NCBI GenBank assembly: GCA_963971405.1
Contig: OZ020484.1
Location: 25,792,001-25,856,000, forward strand
DNA from: Psococerastis gibbosa
Taxonomy: Eukaryota; Arthropoda; Insecta; Psocodea; Psocidae
DNA: 64,000 nucleotides
Direction of reading: 5' to 3'
Numbering within the stretch: position 1 is the first letter of the stretch; every line of letters starts with the position of its first letter. A program made the position numbers and the translations under genes. This document shows, one piece after another, positions 23,866 through 35,702 of this stretch. The notes beneath the pieces are model-generated. The model was not told the origin of the DNA. It made no database searches and saw nothing but the letters and a program-made list of their open reading frames with translations.

Positions 23866-25924
23866 GACTTGTCTCGTTGTAGAGGAATAGCCGTGAATGG
23901 GGACATTTAAGCCATAGTGAGAATACTTCTTTCCATTTTATTTTGGGGTAGGTTTTTGGCGTATGCACTTAACCCTTCAGGCATATTGTTACTACTGCTC
24001 TGTTCCTTGAGACCTGTTTCCTTAATAAAGGGCTAGGACCCTTTTCCAGTTACTCTTAGCACACGTAGGTGAACCAATTCTTGTTTTGCTTCGCTGGTCC
24101 TGGTCCTTACCGTGCCAAAGCTGGTCAACAACAGCCGCACACAAACGCCAACACCCATCACAACCGTAAGTGTTTCGCTTGTGACAGGTTTAGGCTATCT
24201 CCACAATGTACACGGCCATTAAAACCCCACAGCAATAGGGTGCGCAACGTTCAAATTGCTCATACAGCTGCAAGTCACCAGTTCCAACAGGAAGCATTGT
24301 CTTACCCAACCTATGCCATTTGCTGAGAATACTTCCAATTCCCTCGACTGAAAACCGAAAACCTGTCTGCGTGCCTGATCAATCCGTAAAGCCGATAACA
24401 CCAGGTCAAAAGGTGAGCAACCAACCCCCGCTACCCATATGCCATCAATTCGATTTGGTTCGAGGCAGCAACAAGGGGTTGAAACACAATTAGGAACTTA
24501 AATTATTGTGAGGAAGAAAAATAGGTTGCTAGATATAATTTCAAATATCCGATGAACTCAAATGCAAGGCGTAGAAAATGATTAAAACGCCCGCAACCAG
24601 GTGTTGAGACAGACAATCAGAGTGCTTCCTTCCATAACTGAGAACGTTTCACACACTTAGCTTACCCCAAAAACTAACTCAACAATCGGCTTTCTCAACA
24701 TTTTCATTAATACAGAGCTCCTCAGGCATGTTTGCATTTTATTACAAAGTCTAACCTCCTTTGCCTAAAATTGTAGTGGGATATTTCACCGCGCAGCTTA
24801 AGTTGAACAACCTTCTGCGAATAAAATTTCAACTTAGTTTTATTTTTCAAGGGTTAAATATTTTGTTTTTAAATTATTTATTAATTTGATTTTACAGTCT
24901 GTTATGGCCCATCTGGTCCTACAGGTATTGTGTATTTCTATTTTCTAATACAAGTTTTTTATTGATTGACTAATACATTTATTATTTATGAAGTACACAA
25001 ACCTGCACCGAAATTCAATGGGCCAGCTGAATATGTTTTAAACACTCATTCGTTTTTACCATTTGAGGTGGCTGTTACCTATCGTGTTGACTTCCTATTA
25101 AAATCTGCATATTGTTGGATTTTTCTGCAGCAAATGAGCATTAATGACCCACAAATTTGAAAAATCAGGTGTGAAAATGGTGTGGATTCACCGATTAGGA
25201 TTGCTTTACATTTCATTTAGGTATACTATTAGCACCTTGTTATCCCCTTCTTAAAATGTAGGCCTGCCTGAAGACTTCGACTGGCAGGTGCTCCATAGAA
25301 TTCCTGAATACATGAAGTAGGTACATAATTTTAGGGGCCCGGCCTATTTCCGGGAATCAGTAGTTTGTACAGTGGCCCTCGACAACAATTTCAAGGATTA
25401 ACATTAATACTCAATACTGCATGTCGTAGTCTTGCAAGACTCGAACGACAATGCTACAGTTTTTGAAGTGAAATTTCGTATGGGAGGCCCTTCAAATTCC
25501 GCAACCTTCCCATGTGACGCAAAGCAGCGCCACTATCTTGTTTGTCGGGAGGCAACTTGGTGTTGCAGTTGACCGCTAGGTGTCTCTAGTCTCGCCTTCG
25601 GGAATCGGAGAGTCTCTTCTCGCTTTCATTTTATAATACAATATATAATGTTTGAGTCACCATGGTTGAGCTAATAAGAGTTGGTGGCAAATTTGAATAA
25701 TATGTGCTCTTTTAACTCACTCAGTTCACAAATTTGAATTGATGTAAAATAAATAAATAAATAAAGTAAAGCATACGTAATTTATCCCAAATCTGAAGGT
25801 CTGAATATTTTTCCGAGGATAGACACAGTACTTCGAACAATAGCGACCAATTTCTTATTAGTAAGAAAGCATAAAATGTGTTATTATTATGTTATAATAA
25901 AAAACAAAAAATAATCTACAAAAA
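23866..25924. other. No recognised gene; AAAT microsatellite
   Basis: The frames at 24069..24326 and 24966..25160 have no domain pattern. A short (AAAT)n run lies at about 25746..25766. Confidence 0.4.
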
Positions 25925-26180
25925 AATCTTCTTTATCTTCTGGCTCTACAGCCCTTGATAACTTTGGCCTACACAACAAGACTCCTCCAGTTATTTCGGT
26001 TTTGTACGACCATGTCTACTCCCAACTCGCGGAGGTCGGTTTCTGTTTAGCCCTCCCTCCGGTTTCTTGGACGTCCCTTCAGTCTGCTTCCCGTCATGCT
26101 TGCTTTGTACATTTTGTTCGGCAAGCAGTCCTCTGACATCAGCCACCTTAGACACTGCGCTTTTACAAAACATGCTATGG
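25925..26180 (-). pseudogene. Non-LTR retrotransposon ORF2 C-terminal relic
   Basis: The minus strand, using more than one frame, reads a decayed LKGRPRNRREG tail, then TDLRELGVDMVVQNRNNWR, then AKVIKGCRARR, ending in an arginine/lysine-rich stretch. This is the usual C-terminal end of a non-LTR ORF2. The same final segment is present at 52441..52575 on the minus strand. Frameshifts show it is dead. Confidence 0.6.
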
Positions 26181-27035
26181 CTTCTCCATTAGGTATTGCA
26201 TCTATTTCGAAGTTGTCTTTTTATATACCACTATCTGTTTTTGTACAGGGGTCCATAGATTCTTATTCATATTTTCCTTCCAATACTCGCAGTTTGTTGC
26301 CATTGCAGGCGTTCTACATTGAAAACTCTTCATTCATTTCAACGGAATTGCTTTCTCAATGTATTCAACTTCAAGACACTAGTACCTAGCTATTTAGCAA
26401 ATAATTCCAACCGAGTTACGAGAATTTTCTATAAAACTTTTCTCCTCAGCTCTGTACATCAGCAGAATAAAAGTATAGAGAGGCATGGGAGGACGAAAGA
26501 GAATTAGGTCTCAAGCCGTCAGATGGTCACGATATTATGAGATGTGACGGGATGGATGTCGCACTTCAACAAAACCAGAATGCAATACGAAATCACGACG
26601 CAGCCCCACTGCAACAGCTACTAACTAATTTAGCTTGCTTTACAGTACATTCATCACAGAAAAGGTACAAGACGTGCACTCCACACAATAAATAGGCACT
26701 ACTATCAGTTTTCGGGTTTCTTTTGATACTATAGTGAAGTGAATAGTAGTCAAATATGATAAAAAAAGTGCTATATTTCAGAGGTGGATAACATGGTTGC
26801 ATAATTAACAATACACAGGAAATCGGTTTGACAGTAAGTAAAGTAAAATAAAATAAAGTAAAATATATTCCTCCAAAAATATCAGTTTACAATATGAATT
26901 CATTGATACAAAATTTAAAACAATACAGTATATGTAGTAAAACTGCATAGAATTTAGTAGTTAGCTAGGCAAAATAATTATTACACTAGCTTGATTTTTT
27001 TTTCCTTAAAATGTTCAGGAAGTTAAGAGCACATG
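26181..27035. other. No recognised gene
   Basis: Short frames only; AGTAAA-type simple sequence occurs around 26834..26865. Confidence 0.4.
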
Positions 27036-27312
27036 CTGCGTAGAAAATTGGCACCCCATTCATTGTTTTTATTGACTTTTTATTTTTTATTTAATTAACA
27101 AAGCAAGTTTAGAGTGTAGAAGTCTACTTCATACATCATATAATAATGTTAATTTTTGGTACCTTCTTGCATAAAAATTATTGGGGACGGAAATTCCATG
27201 TAAAATAGAATTTCTGAAAAAACTACAACAACGAAAATTAAAAATACCTTATGATATGATGCACGAAGTAGTCTTCTACAACTTAAATGAGTCAAATCTT
27301 TAATAACTAGCA
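27036..27312. mobile_element. Foldback element F1, copy 2 (right end lost)
   Basis: The left end 'gctgcgtagaaaattggcac' matches the F1 termini at 58900. Inner arms keep 'gtagaagtctacttcat' and the inverted 'gaagtagtcttctacaac'. The similarity stops near 27312 without the right terminus, so it is a truncated copy. Confidence 0.7.
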
Positions 27313-28582
27313 GAGTACGGTATGCAAGGTCCTGTAGCCAGGTTATAAGGAAAGAAAAAGTCTGAAAATTGCACTATCAATTTCAATGAGTTAAACTGCA
27401 CCACCCTAGCCAATGACTATAATAAGTCATTCAACAATAATGATGGCCAAACCTCCACTAATGCTCGCAGAGGCACAATGCCACTACAGAGATTCCCTCA
27501 ATTCTACAGGGTGTGGCTGCGCAATCAACAACAACCAATACGACCTCGCGAAAAAATTACAAACTCTACTCGACATTCCTCAAGCGCAGACGAAACCTAA
27601 CTTGTGCAATCTCCGACAAAAAGAACAACGCCGAAAAACTTGACGGGAAAACAAGGTTTTGAGAGGCTCTAAATGGACACTGTGTTGAAAGGCAAATATT
27701 GGACAGAAACATTAGATGACGCAAAGTAGTCCGCTCAAGTGGGGTGCTCGAAACTAGAGTATTTGTCAACTAATGCATCTAGAAGGGTCAAGCACAAATG
27801 AGGTGCACTCGAGGTTGCCTAATTAGTTGACTCCTCCCTGGAGTGGCCTTGGAGGAGAGTCGTGAAAGGTAGTGTCACCGGCTGGAAGATGAGTTGATGA
27901 GTCGACTCTTTCTTGTGTTTTCAGTGGCTGTGCCTACCACTTAACTCGCAAAGTACCCAGTCTAAAAGTAGGGTTCTAGTCCGACGTGAAATGTCAAACC
28001 TATGCTGCCTAGACTATGCAGGACTTTCATAGCTATTACACTTAACGGGGCTTTTTAACTATCACCGCATGAAAAGGGTCACTCATTCAGACGACTGCAG
28101 GGAGAGGCATAAAATCAGCCGTAATCTATCTGGATTCATGGCTGGGAGTCATACAGTGATTGTACAGGACGCTGAATTAAGACCTGATGCCTGAAAGAGA
28201 GAACTAAACGTTCAAGGATAAAAACCGGGAATGAGTATGAATATTTATTAATTAAAAAACATTTTATATTCACTGAAAACCAGAAGGACGACACTAAGTG
28301 CACCCTATGAAGTGGACCCGCGTCGTGGCCCTTATAACCCGAAATTATACAAAACCGCAGTGCCATGGATCTTTTAATTATTATTTTGGTAAATCCTGGC
28401 TTTTCTATAAGAAACTGAAAACACAATCGCCCTTTGGCAACAGCTCAATATTTCTCAAAAGCAACTTTGATAATTTTTTATATTTATGTTTTGGACCAGA
28501 CAGCAGATGAACGATTACCCGAAGAGTGAGCAAAATAACGCTTTTGACCTTATAACACGTATACACATATTTTATACGACGC
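27313..28582. other. No recognised gene
   Basis: The frames at 27413..27643, 27566..27769 and 28136..28426 have no family pattern. Confidence 0.4.
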
Positions 28583-28626
28583 TAGGTTGGCTTAGTAATA
28601 GAACAAAAAGCCAATATGTATTTACT
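28583..28626 (+). repeat. SINE S1 tail, copy 2
   Basis: 'gctaggttggcttagtaata' followed by 'gaacaaaaag' and an AT-rich end is the tail of the S1 SINE; the body is missing. It abuts an R4 fragment. Confidence 0.6.
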
Positions 28627-28685
28627 TAGGAGGGATGGGACATTCACTCCCGGCAAGCATTTTTTTTTTTTTTTTAATTTCTCGC
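28627..28685 (-). repeat. Repeat R4 fragment, copy 2
   Basis: The reverse complement matches the end of the R4 unit at 18083..18240: an A-rich linker followed by 'gggagtgaatgtcccatccc'. Confidence 0.55.
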
Positions 28686-28761
28686 ATCTCCGGCCACGTA
28701 ATCTTCAGCCAATCAGCCTTAAACGCTTCCAAACAACAACAAATCGCGCTATGGAGCCTAT

Positions 28762-29575
28762 TCCACCTACGTCAATAGTCAATAGTAAATGTAGTATTGA
28801 CATACACTACATTCCACTTGTTTTTCAACTATTCACTTTTCTTCTATTGACACGTATGCGCCAAATTTTTGAAATTTGTTTGCATTTGTTTTTTGAAATT
28901 TTGTTTGTATTTGTTTTCTTCGTACAATTATTATTATTAATAAAACCTAATAATAGTAGGAGATCCGAAGTAAGATCGACCTTCACAATGGATGAAAATA
29001 GTTTTATCAGGTGCCCATTCCATTGACCGGCTAGGGCTATTTCCAAAAACGGTGACGTAGTAGCAGACATTCAAGACTTAGGTGGCGTTTCCACCGACTT
29101 CGCATTGCTGAATTGACGGAAATGTTTATTTTCCTCTATGCCATAGTTAAAATTGATCAATGATCATACAGTAAAAGCACAAACAAGCAAACTAAAATTA
29201 AAAAATGGCGTCATGGGATATGTCAAGTACAAACATTTTAATAGATTTCTATAAAAACCAATAAAATTCTAATTTCCGTCAATGTCATTGGCATTCTGCA
29301 ATGCGAGATCGGTGGAAACGCAACCTAAGTCTTGAATGTCTGCTACCACGTCACTGTTTTTGGAAATAGCCCTAGCCGGTCAATGGAATGGGCGCCTAAA
29401 CAATAAAATATAAAATGTTTGTACTTAACATATCCCACGACGCCATTTTAGTTTGTTATTGTTTGCAACGCGTGATTTTACTCTATGATCATTGATCAAT
29501 TTTAACTATGGCATAGAGTAAAATTGAAATGTCCGTCAATACCACATTTACTATTGACTACTGACTTAGGTGGAA
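28762..29575. mobile_element. Longer relative of MITE M1, interrupted by an M1 copy
   Basis: The outer ends are inverted repeats of about 39 bp, left TTCCACCTACGTCAATAG and right CTGACTTAGGTGGAA, with a shared ATTGACTATTGAC-type core. The right part (29401..29540), read on the minus strand, is homologous to the M1 interior: 'ctatgccatagttaaaattg', 'atcaatgatcat' and 'gcgtcgtgggatatgtta'. M1 copy 2 sits inside. The element therefore shares its interior, but not its termini, with M1. Confidence 0.7.
29010..29396. mobile_element. MITE M1, copy 2 (nested)
   Basis: Complete M1 unit from GGTGCCCATTCC to GGAATGGGCGCC, about 387 bp, close in sequence to the other three copies. It lies inside the longer relative spanning 28762..29575. 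Flanks are TCA (left) and TAA (right), so no clean target duplication is visible. Confidence 0.85.
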
Positions 29576-29810
29576 GGTTGCTCTGATTGTCAATAGAAGA
29601 AGTTGCAGGTGGCACCAAAAAATATCCTTAGCGGCAACCCCTTCTCTCCTTTATAGAACTCTAGGGGCGTCTTCTACCAATTGCTGAATCTGATTAACAA
29701 TTTATTATCCCTTACACAATCAACACAACAAGTCTAATATATAAATAGTATATTATAATTATTTAAGGGCTTTGAATGGAGTTGTAGTCGCCCATTGAAT
29801 CTTGCCCATA

Positions 29811-30193
29811 GGTGCCCATTCCACCGACCGGCTAGGGCTATTTACAAAAACAGTGACGTGGTAGCAGACAATCAAGACTTAGGCGGGGTTTCCACTGACC
29901 TCGCATTGCAGAATTGACGGAAATGTTATTTTCCTCTATGCCATAGTTAAAATTGATCAATGATCATACAGTAAAATCACAAACAAACAAACTAAAATTA
30001 AAAGATGGCGTCATGGGATATGTTAAGTACAAACATTTTAATAGATTTCTATAAAAAGAAAAATTCTAATTTCCGTCAATGTCATTTGCAATCTGCAATG
30101 CGAGGTCGTTCGAAACGCCACCTAAGTCTTGAATGTCTGCTACCACGTCACTGTTTTTGTAAATAGCCCTAGCCGGTCGGTGGAATGGGCGCC
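29811..30193. mobile_element. MITE M1, copy 3
   Basis: Complete unit, 383 bp, flanked by TA on both sides. Both arms carry the same private changes (CCACCGACCGG with CCGGTCGGTGG; TTTACAAAAACAGTG with CACTGTTTTTGTAAA), unlike copies 1, 2 and 4. Confidence 0.85.
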
Positions 30194-30840
30194 TAACAAC
30201 GACCCTATCGGTTTTCGGACCTTATTGGTATTGTTTCCAAATGCTATTCCTAGCCGATGCCAAATTTCTCGATGTCAACCCACACCGACTACAAGTACCA
30301 ATGATGGGCGACGTCCATCATCATCGATATTGTAACAGGCATTAGCACGACTTAACCAAGGAACGAGTCATTATCTAATACAATAAATAATACTTTAAAA
30401 AATGACCATGCGCACAGAACGGAAATTAATGGGTAATACACCACATAATCTTCATCATCATTAGCATATGCGAAGAATGGTACGCAAGTGAGACACAGGG
30501 GTGTTAATTTAACTGAAAGTTACGACGGCGACAACGCTGATAATTACACACTCGTAGTGTACGCCTACCTCCTACTATACTGGCCCATTGTTCGCGGTCA
30601 CACCATTTCAATTATTCCACCGGCAACTCAACGTGAAATATTGGATACAAATCCTATTCAACGCCAACCCGGCCAAACCCCCATTTCTCACCAGGTTTTC
30701 TTATTGTTTGTAGCTCTCAAATATCTCACCTCTGTATAGCCTGTTCAAAACTGCAGCAAAATTGGTAGTGTACACAGCGTTGTCTGGTAGGGGACATGAT
30801 AACGCGCTCAGACTACCAGTGAGTGTAAGTGTATATCGAG
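30194..30840. other. No recognised gene
   Basis: The frame at 30488..30739 (83 codons) has no family pattern. Confidence 0.4.
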
Positions 30841-31092
30841 TCCTGGTCACCTCCGAACTAATCGTATGACTTTTTAATAAATTAACTACGCAGACCACGG
30901 TTCCTTTCTCATACATTCAGCTGCTGAGTGACGTCTCTGTGTTTAGCATCCTAGACTAATTTATTACTGATTGCAATTTTGACTTGTAAATGAATATAAC
31001 TTCGTTCATGGCTGAATGTTTTCAAAGAGAAAAAAAAAAAAAAAAAGACTTTCCCCAAGTAGTTTGGAATCCACTATAATCAGGAGGTCCAG
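30841..31092 (+). repeat. Repeat S2, copy 3, interrupted by a poly(A) insertion
   Basis: 30841..30870 matches 'cctggtcacctccgaactaa' of the S2 unit, and the match resumes at 31053 with 'ccaagtagtttggaatcc' and 'aatcaggaggtcc'. About 180 bp ending in a run of 17 A (31030..31046) separate the halves. GACTTT occurs at both junctions (30868..30873 and 31047..31052). This fits a retroposed insertion into an older S2 copy; the inserted sequence itself is not recognised. Confidence 0.65.
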
Positions 31093-31182
31093 CCTGTCAG
31101 TTGACTTCCCTTCTCCCTGAGGAGTCTGCCCTAAGCGCGTCTCAAGTAATGAAATAGACTCACTCCTACCTACCTAGAGGTT

Positions 31183-31290
31183 AAAAGAAGTGCTCAGGAG
31201 GCAAGACCGGACAGAAAGAAACCTAAAATGGAAAACTATGCTATTAATCAATCGAAAGATTGTAACAGAAGAAGATCGTTTAGGCATCGG
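31183..31290 (+). pseudogene. Non-LTR retrotransposon ORF2 tail relic
   Basis: In one frame the plus strand reads LRRQDRTERNLKWKTMLLIN followed by RKIVTEEDR. This parallels the EDREEWRRRVKLLQTNRYIV...EED tail at 14.9 kb and the EDRTEWKIRSMLLQTNS tail at 60.3 kb. Only the final 35 residues or so are recognisable. Confidence 0.55.
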
Positions 31291-32351
31291 TTACAGAAAC
31301 ACATCTATTGTTGGGATTTTTAGGTTCCAATCCTATCAAACTTGAACTTTCTCATCTTCATGGCAATTCATAATTTATGCCACACCCACTTATCTACTAG
31401 GTCTTCGAAAATGTCATGACAACGATACACGTAATGGGCATATAGCTTTGTCATGGCAACTTAATTTCAGATGCAAGTTATGATATTTGACAAATATTGC
31501 ATTTAACTTTGGAGATTGATATGTAAGGATTTAAATGGAAAATAATTGTTAAGATACGCGATGAATGTAGGCTGCCATTCAACCTGCATATATATTACTA
31601 CATATCACTCCTTATTTCATGGGTTATTACAAGCTGCAGCCGCACTATGAGACATTTGCTTTTAAGGTGGTGAGAAAGCTCAAAAATAAGCCATAACGGA
31701 ATGCCTTAATATTAATGCACAAGTGTGGACGCAGCGTCAGAGATAGAACTGAAATTGTATAAAGATAGTACTGAAAAATTCAGTCTAGAAGATTACTCGA
31801 CAGCCGTCTCGTGACAAGGAAAAGGATCCGGAGATTTTCCATTAAACCAAAAAGAAATCAGGGAAAATAGGTTGAAAAACGAGACAAGAGGAGATCATGT
31901 TTGCCGACTAATGACGTCCGTTGAGAAGTAAGTCAACTCCCCGAAGGATCGGCTCGGAGAAAGAACTGAGTCAGCTTCATTGCGAACGACGAAATGAATC
32001 GCCTCCCATTGGGGATAAACTCGAGACATAAATCAAATACAGCGATTGCTTTGCGCCTAATTATTTTGGAAGGTTTGCTCGCCAGGGTGACCTTCTTATT
32101 TTAGGTATGGTTTGATATAAAATTAAGCAGTTACGGGTTCTTATCTTATTTTTTATCTTTTAAGAAATAAATCGTAACGCAATAGATACGATTTCGTCAT
32201 TCCAGCAATATAGGAACCGTAATGGATCCAACAGAACAATGTGCCTATTTATGTACAATTTAAAAAATAATAATTCTCGCTCGAACTCGCCTGACGATGG
32301 CTTAATGCCGATACCAGTCGTATATTTATATTTACTAACTTATTTTAGTTT
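31291..32351. other. No recognised gene
   Basis: No coding frame above 60 codons and no shared repeat seen. Confidence 0.4.
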
Positions 32352-32497
32352 TATTTAACTCAGGGTTAGTTGAACTTACATTGCCTGCTGGGGTAATAGT
32401 CATTAGAGGCATGGCCCTCACAGTCATTGAACAATTGTCAGGGACCATTGAAACAGCAGGCAATGATGTAACTCCAACTAACCCTTTGTTAAACTTA
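32352..32497. mobile_element. Small foldback element
   Basis: Imperfect inverted arms of about 36-40 bp (AGGGTTAGTTG...GCCTGCTG on the left, CAGCAGGC...CAACTAACCCT on the right) enclose about 60 bp. This is probably a short MITE; no second copy is in the window. Confidence 0.6.
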
Positions 32498-33987
32498 AAT
32501 TTATTATTTTATTTTTTACTATGACGAAATGATACAAAGTGAATGTGGTAAATAATACTGAAATAACATTGAAAGTCATTGATTCAAGGTTGAACCAAAA
32601 TTACAGCTCATCAGAACACCAATATAACCCCCATTGTTAGGTCTTCAAAGCGCCGAGAGACACCACGGCACCAGAACAAATTCGAGTCGATACACATGAG
32701 AAAGCTATGAATGGGAGACAGTCAACACTAACAAGGCAGAAGAGACAAAAACCACGAAATAAACTAGGTACACCGCATAAATCATTACAACTCACCCTGC
32801 CGGTTAACGTAATGTTAACGGGGCTATCCGTGTAATTTATAATGCGCGTTTCAAACATAGAGAAAAATTCAATTTAACGGAGGGAGCCCACGCGGGCTCA
32901 CAATCCTAACACTTGCTAACCAGCAACGCCCCTTCGCCACCTTATTTACTACACACCGCCGTTTTGTCTCAATCCAAAGTGTTGTCTCTTCCCTTCGTCG
33001 AACATTGTCGAACACGTATTGTATGTTACACTTAGCAGCAATTTAAATATTGGCGCCAAACTCATAATTCGATAGCGAATCATGCGTCACCTATGTTTTA
33101 AAAATCTTCAACAATTCACTCCCCAACTCTTTAAAACCAACCACCAGTAGTTTTAAAATATTACCAATTTTCAAACTAAAAACAACCATACTGACCATCT
33201 CACCCCAAATAGATCAGGATCAAGAGAGAAGATTCTGTCGCTAACAGTCCTCAAGCCTCGACCCTCGTTGCAAGACGCTTATGGAATGGATTCCTCTGCT
33301 GGAATTCGAACCTCAAACCTTCCATTCCAGCCAGCCTAGTCTTTCACTCCCACAAACTGTATTTATAATTGGTACACACAGTCCAATTCAGCTATTCTAG
33401 GCATCGTATATTCTCGATAGAAGCTTAAGAAATTTGACCCTTTTACTTATAATCGGTCAAACCCGAAATAAGGTAGTTAGCTAGCCCCTAGGTATTTTCA
33501 GCTAAGAGCCAGTAGTCCGTCCATTTCTTTAAGACCTACGCACAGATGTTAATCGTGCGGTTTTCGGAGGCCCTGATGATTTATTTTTATTATTCGAATT
33601 AATATAAATTTTATTGGGCCTATCAATTATGGAGAGATAGGTAACAGGCTGATTAGTCTTCTGTCTTTCAAGTTTCGAATTGCGCAAGTTGATTTTATTA
33701 TCGTCGTTTTATAGTTTGACACTTAAAAAGAGGTTGACTGTCTAATGGAATTAGGAAGTCGGACAGGTTGGGTCCAGTCTATTTGACATTGGGCTCATTT
33801 GCATTTACATGTATCTCAGTCAAGTTAAGGTTCCAGAAGAATCTTCGGGAGAGTCGCAGCTTCGGAATGGCCCAGTATTTCAACAATATTGTAATGATTT
33901 TTTTAGAACTAAAGTAAATTAGAGTAATCTATATTGTATGTTTAGTATACAGTTTTAGCATTGGTGGTTCAGCGGGCCGTTTAACGA
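32498..33987. other. No recognised gene; possible tRNA-like repeat
   Basis: 'ggaattcgaacctcaaacc' near 33301 is a minus-strand B-box-like word in a segment that might be a decayed SINE head. The frame at 32637..32858 has no motif. Confidence 0.35.
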
Positions 33988-34075
33988 AACCTGGGGTTAA
34001 AAATACACATAAATCTTTTTTAGAATGCAAAGTGCTACTTTAAAATTGTTCTATTTACATTGTTAACCCCAGGTT
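33988..34075. repeat. Spaced 13-bp inverted repeat
   Basis: AACCTGGGGTTAA (33988..34000) and TTAACCCCAGGTT (34063..34075) are perfect inverted repeats with 62 bp between them. They may be the termini of a very short MITE. Confidence 0.55.
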
Positions 34076-34694
34076 AAGTTATTATTAAAGGAAATGGCAG
34101 GCCAGATCGGATTTATAGAAAACTTAATATAACCTTATGCGTAACCTTAACCGTAACCATAAAAGTTACCACTATATTTAGCCTAGGACGCATTCGCGAA
34201 CATCCTATCCATAACGTTAAAAAAAAAGTTTCAAAGTTCAAACTTACTTGCGGCCATGGTTAAGGTTAATAAATAAATAATAATTTCTGTTTAATTATAC
34301 AATCAAGTAATCAACAAGTACAATAAGGAAGGCGTAGTAATAAAGAAAGTATAAAGTAAAATCGTCAAAATAACGTCAAAATCAGGTAGTTCTGTCATTG
34401 TCATTGTGCTAGTGCCTCAGTGATAGTGTAGAAAGCTTTCTCTAAGAGATGGTCTCTAAGCAATTTAGGGAAGTTAGTAGCATTTCAGGCCGCTCTCAGT
34501 TCCTTTGGGAGTTTTCTAAGGCAGGCAAATCCTTGTAATAGTATAGTATCCAGTCGCTCACACTCTGCTGTGCATGGTGCTGGCCTTAGAAGGTAGAAGG
34601 TCTCCCCTTTGCCTCGTGTTGTAGGTGTGGGTGTCCCCATTTTGTTTAAATTTCCCCCACACCTCAGGCTTTAAAACACGTAAAATGCATCTTT
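34076..34694. other. No recognised gene
   Basis: AT-rich sequence; the frame at 34558..34776 overlaps the next foldback element and has no motif. Confidence 0.4.
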
Positions 34695-34902
34695 GTATAG
34701 TCCACGCAAAATGAGAAAAGTATGGACATGTAATGTTTTGATCCTGTGCGACACTGTAAAAATATTCCTTGCACAATTTTTGTTATGCCTTTGCATCCAA
34801 TGCAACAAGGTAACACCAAATGGTGAAAGGAATATTTTTACAGTGTCGCACAGGATCAAAACATTCCATGTCCATACTTTTCTCATTTTGCGTGGACTAT
34901 AC
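34695..34902. mobile_element. Foldback MITE with about 75-bp arms
   Basis: The left and right arms are nearly perfect inverted repeats of about 75 bp, beginning TAGTCCACGCAAAATGAG and ending with its complement, around a 60-bp loop. TA flanks each end, consistent with a Tc1/mariner-type MITE. Because the arms are almost identical, nearly the same peptide can be read from both strands, which is a consequence of the palindrome. Confidence 0.85.
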
Positions 34903-34938
34903 ATATTGTATGTAAAGACAGGGAACTGTCAGGGTTAA

Positions 34939-35325
34939 GGTGCCCATTCCACTGACCGGCTAGGGCTATTCCCAAAAACGGTGACGTGGTAGCAGACATT
35001 CAAGACTTAGGTGGCGTTTCCACCGACCTCGCATTGCAGAATTGACGGAAATGTTTATTTTCCTCTATGCCATAGTTAAAATTGATCAATGATCATACAG
35101 TAAAATCACAAACAAACAAGCTAAAATTAAAAAATGGCGTCATGGGATATGTTAAGTACAAACATTTTAATAGATTTCTATAAAAAGAAAAATTCTAATT
35201 TCCGTCAATGTCATTTGCATTCTGCAATGCGAGAAAACGCGTGGAAAAGCAACCTAAGTCTTGAATGTCTGCTACCACGTCACTGTTTTTGGAAATCGCC
35301 CTAGCCGGTCAATGGAATGGGCGCC
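34939..35325. mobile_element. MITE M1, copy 4
   Basis: Complete 387-bp unit, 37 bp from the preceding foldback MITE. TTA occurs near both ends (TTAA on the left, TTAG on the right). Confidence 0.85.
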
Positions 35326-35647
35326 TTAGTTTATGGATCAGGCAATGTTAAGTTTCCTATAAATCAAGCCTTAGGACTTTCCCATAATGGGTCCCTCAGA
35401 CAAAAACTCAAGCAATAAGCCTTAGTATTAAGGGGGCCCAGCACGGGAGAAATCCTTTGGGCCACCCCTACTTCATTATATTCTCACTGTATGTAATATT
35501 GAAAAAACTCAATGCATTTATTTATTTTATTTATTTCTTAGTTACGGCTGAAAGTCTTAAAGTAGTCTCTTGAGCTCTTAAGGCCAGCAAACTTATTCGT
35601 GAATATTCGCCCTACACTCATTACGCGGGCTACTAGAGAGTAACTCC

Positions 35648-35702
35648 GCTAGGTTGGCTTAGTAATACAATAGAAAAAGTCAATATTTATATTTATTTAT
35701 TT
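35648..35702 (+). repeat. SINE S1 tail, copy 3
   Basis: 'gctaggttggcttagtaata' and 'aaaaagtcaatattt' followed by TTTATTTATTTA; only the 3' end of the SINE is recognisable. Confidence 0.6.

Noticed and set aside
34671..34938. Two nearly identical peptides encoded on opposite strands
   Set aside because: They are a mechanical result of the near-perfect palindrome at 34695..34902, not a pair of genes.
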